Positions 62,938-64,000 of a stretch of 64,000 nt of DNA are shown piece by piece. The position numbers and the translations under genes were made by a program. Numbering within the stretch: the first letter of the stretch is position 1; each line of letters begins with the position of its first letter. Source of the stretch: Parvimonas sp000223315 (GTDB lineage Bacteria > Bacillota > Clostridia > Tissierellales > Peptoniphilaceae); contig CP189843.1 of assembly GCA_050262155.1 (NCBI GenBank), positions 1,054,001 to 1,118,000 on the forward strand. Reading direction: 5' to 3'. The notes beneath the pieces are model-generated. The model ran no database searches and was not told the origin of the DNA. It saw only the letters and a list, made by a program, of their open reading frames with translations.

Positions 62938-64000
62938 TTATTTTGCAGGTGCACTATGGATTGATTTTCCTTCTAATTGATGAATCGCTTCCATAAATGC
63001 TTCTGATAGAGTGGGTGAGCGTGAATCATCTTTCCTATTGATTCAACTCCCATATTATTTGCCATAGCAACAGTTCCTTCATGAATTAAGTCGTTTGCAT
63101 GAGGTCCGATAATATGGATACCTAAAATTCTCTTTAAGTCTTCAGTTGCAAGAACTTTTACAAAACCATCAGCCTCTCCTAATGAAACAGCTTTACCATT
63201 TCCACTGAACATAAATTTACTCTTAACATAAGGAATATTTTGAGCAATAACTTCTTCTTCAGTTAAACCAACTTGAGCAACTTCCGGTAAAGTAAATGTA
63301 CAAGCAGGAACGATATCTAAATTAATTTCAGGATGTTCTCCCATTAATTTTTCAACAACATGAATTGCTTGAGCACTTGCAACGTGAGCAAGTTGAACAT
63401 TTCCATAAACAACGTCACCAATAGCATAAATATGGTCAACATTTGTTTTAAATTCTTTATCAGTAACTACAGCTCCTCTTTCAGTAACAACTCCGGCTTT
63501 TTCGATTTCTAATCCATCAATATTAGCTTTTCTTCCTGTTGCTAAAAGAACCATTGTACCTTCAGCCTCTTCAACTTTATCTTTATCAACTCTGTTAGCT
63601 GTAACTTTTAATTTTCCGTTTTCTTCTTTAATTTCACTGGCACGAACTTTATTTACAATCTTAATTCCTGCTTTTTTGAAAATACTTGGAATTCTCTTTT
63701 GAATTTCTCCGTCAGTTGCAGGTAAAACACCATTAGTCATAACAGTTACCTTTGAACCGAATTGAGCATAAATACTTGCAAATTCCATTCCGATAACTCC
63801 ACCACCAACAACGATAAGTTCTTCAGGAATTTCTTTTAAATCTAAGAACTCATCACTTGTGATTACATTAGGTAAATCGGCTCCTGCAATTGGTGGAATA
63901 CTTGGTTTAGAACCTGTTGCAATAATTATGTAATCAGCTGTTACATCTTTTTCTGAACCATCATTCAATTTAACATGAATTGTATGTGGATCAACAAAAG
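62938..64000 (-). pseudogene. lpdA: Dihydrolipoyl dehydrogenase, 5' end outside the window, frameshifted near the 3' end
   Basis: The visible part covers IIIATGSKPSIPPIAGADLP, the NAD-binding VVGGGVIGMEFASIYAQFG, the FAD-binding YAIGDVV and the dimer domain. The FAD motif with the redox disulphide lies beyond 64000. The open frame stops at 62973 after GKMIHAHP-LYQKH. A missing A near 63011 would restore HAHPTLSEAFMEAIHQLEG, with the catalytic His-x-x-x-x-Glu type tail, ending at 62938. The enzyme reoxidises lipoyl groups of the glycine cleavage or 2-oxoacid-type complexes. Confidence 0.85.

Overview
The window is AT-rich DNA with the gene style of a low-GC Gram-positive anaerobe: strong AGGAGG ribosome binding sites, L20/L21 leader RNAs, a T-box, WhiA, Prp/L27 processing, a lipobox lipoprotein and a class II glycyl-tRNA synthetase. 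Together with acetate kinase, a lone glycine cleavage H protein, a probable selenoprotein and a GW-repeat wall protein, this suggests a Gram-positive anaerobic coccus of the Peptoniphilaceae (Parvimonas is my best guess; inferred, not proven). Most genes lie on the minus strand. I saw no tRNA, rRNA, CRISPR array, transposase or prophage.

Layout: 0-9 kb holds nadE-yebC-membrane protein-lgt, licD with an MFS transporter, a secreted 3D-domain protein, a DMT transporter and gcvH. 9-21 kb holds guaB, a five-gene run ribF-galE-MATE-DUF436-phosphotransferase, two half ABC exporters with an Mrp ATPase, and a cysteine Ntn hydrolase. 21-34 kb holds a DUF4230 gene behind a promoter with a (TA)10 spacer, Nudix-whiA, ychF, an iron-type ABC uptake operon with an embedded methyltransferase, a tandem pair of tiny membrane proteins, a VanY-like protein, rpmF, ackA, a PadR/DUF2812 pair and der-plsY. 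34-48 kb holds rplU-prp-rpmA, a class A PBP behind a heavily structured leader, glmM-degV-mnmA, an ArsM-like methyltransferase with an in-frame UGA, an MFS transporter, DUF1858, pepD, a glutaredoxin-like gene and T-box-controlled glyS. 48-64 kb holds an 11-repeat L,D-transpeptidase, a YitT protein, an unknown gene behind two inverted repeats, pepC, infC-rpmI-rplT, ktrB-ktrA-trmH, a TDT transporter, a DUF169 gene, tex and the end of lpdA.

The strongest unusual signal is the ArsM-like gene. The UGA sits where ArsM proteins carry a conserved cysteine. The family sequence continues in frame past it, a bacterial SECIS-like hairpin follows at the right distance, and the true stop lies inside the next gene's ribosome binding site. 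The second is the TA-repeat promoter, which has the layout of phase-variable promoters. The third is a caution: seven genes between 53.5 and 63.1 kb are interrupted by frameshifts or a stop, including rplT, whose product is a core ribosomal protein. None was seen in the first 53 kb. The sequence of that stretch is probably less reliable, although a perfect 8-bp duplication in ktrA does not look like a typical homopolymer error.
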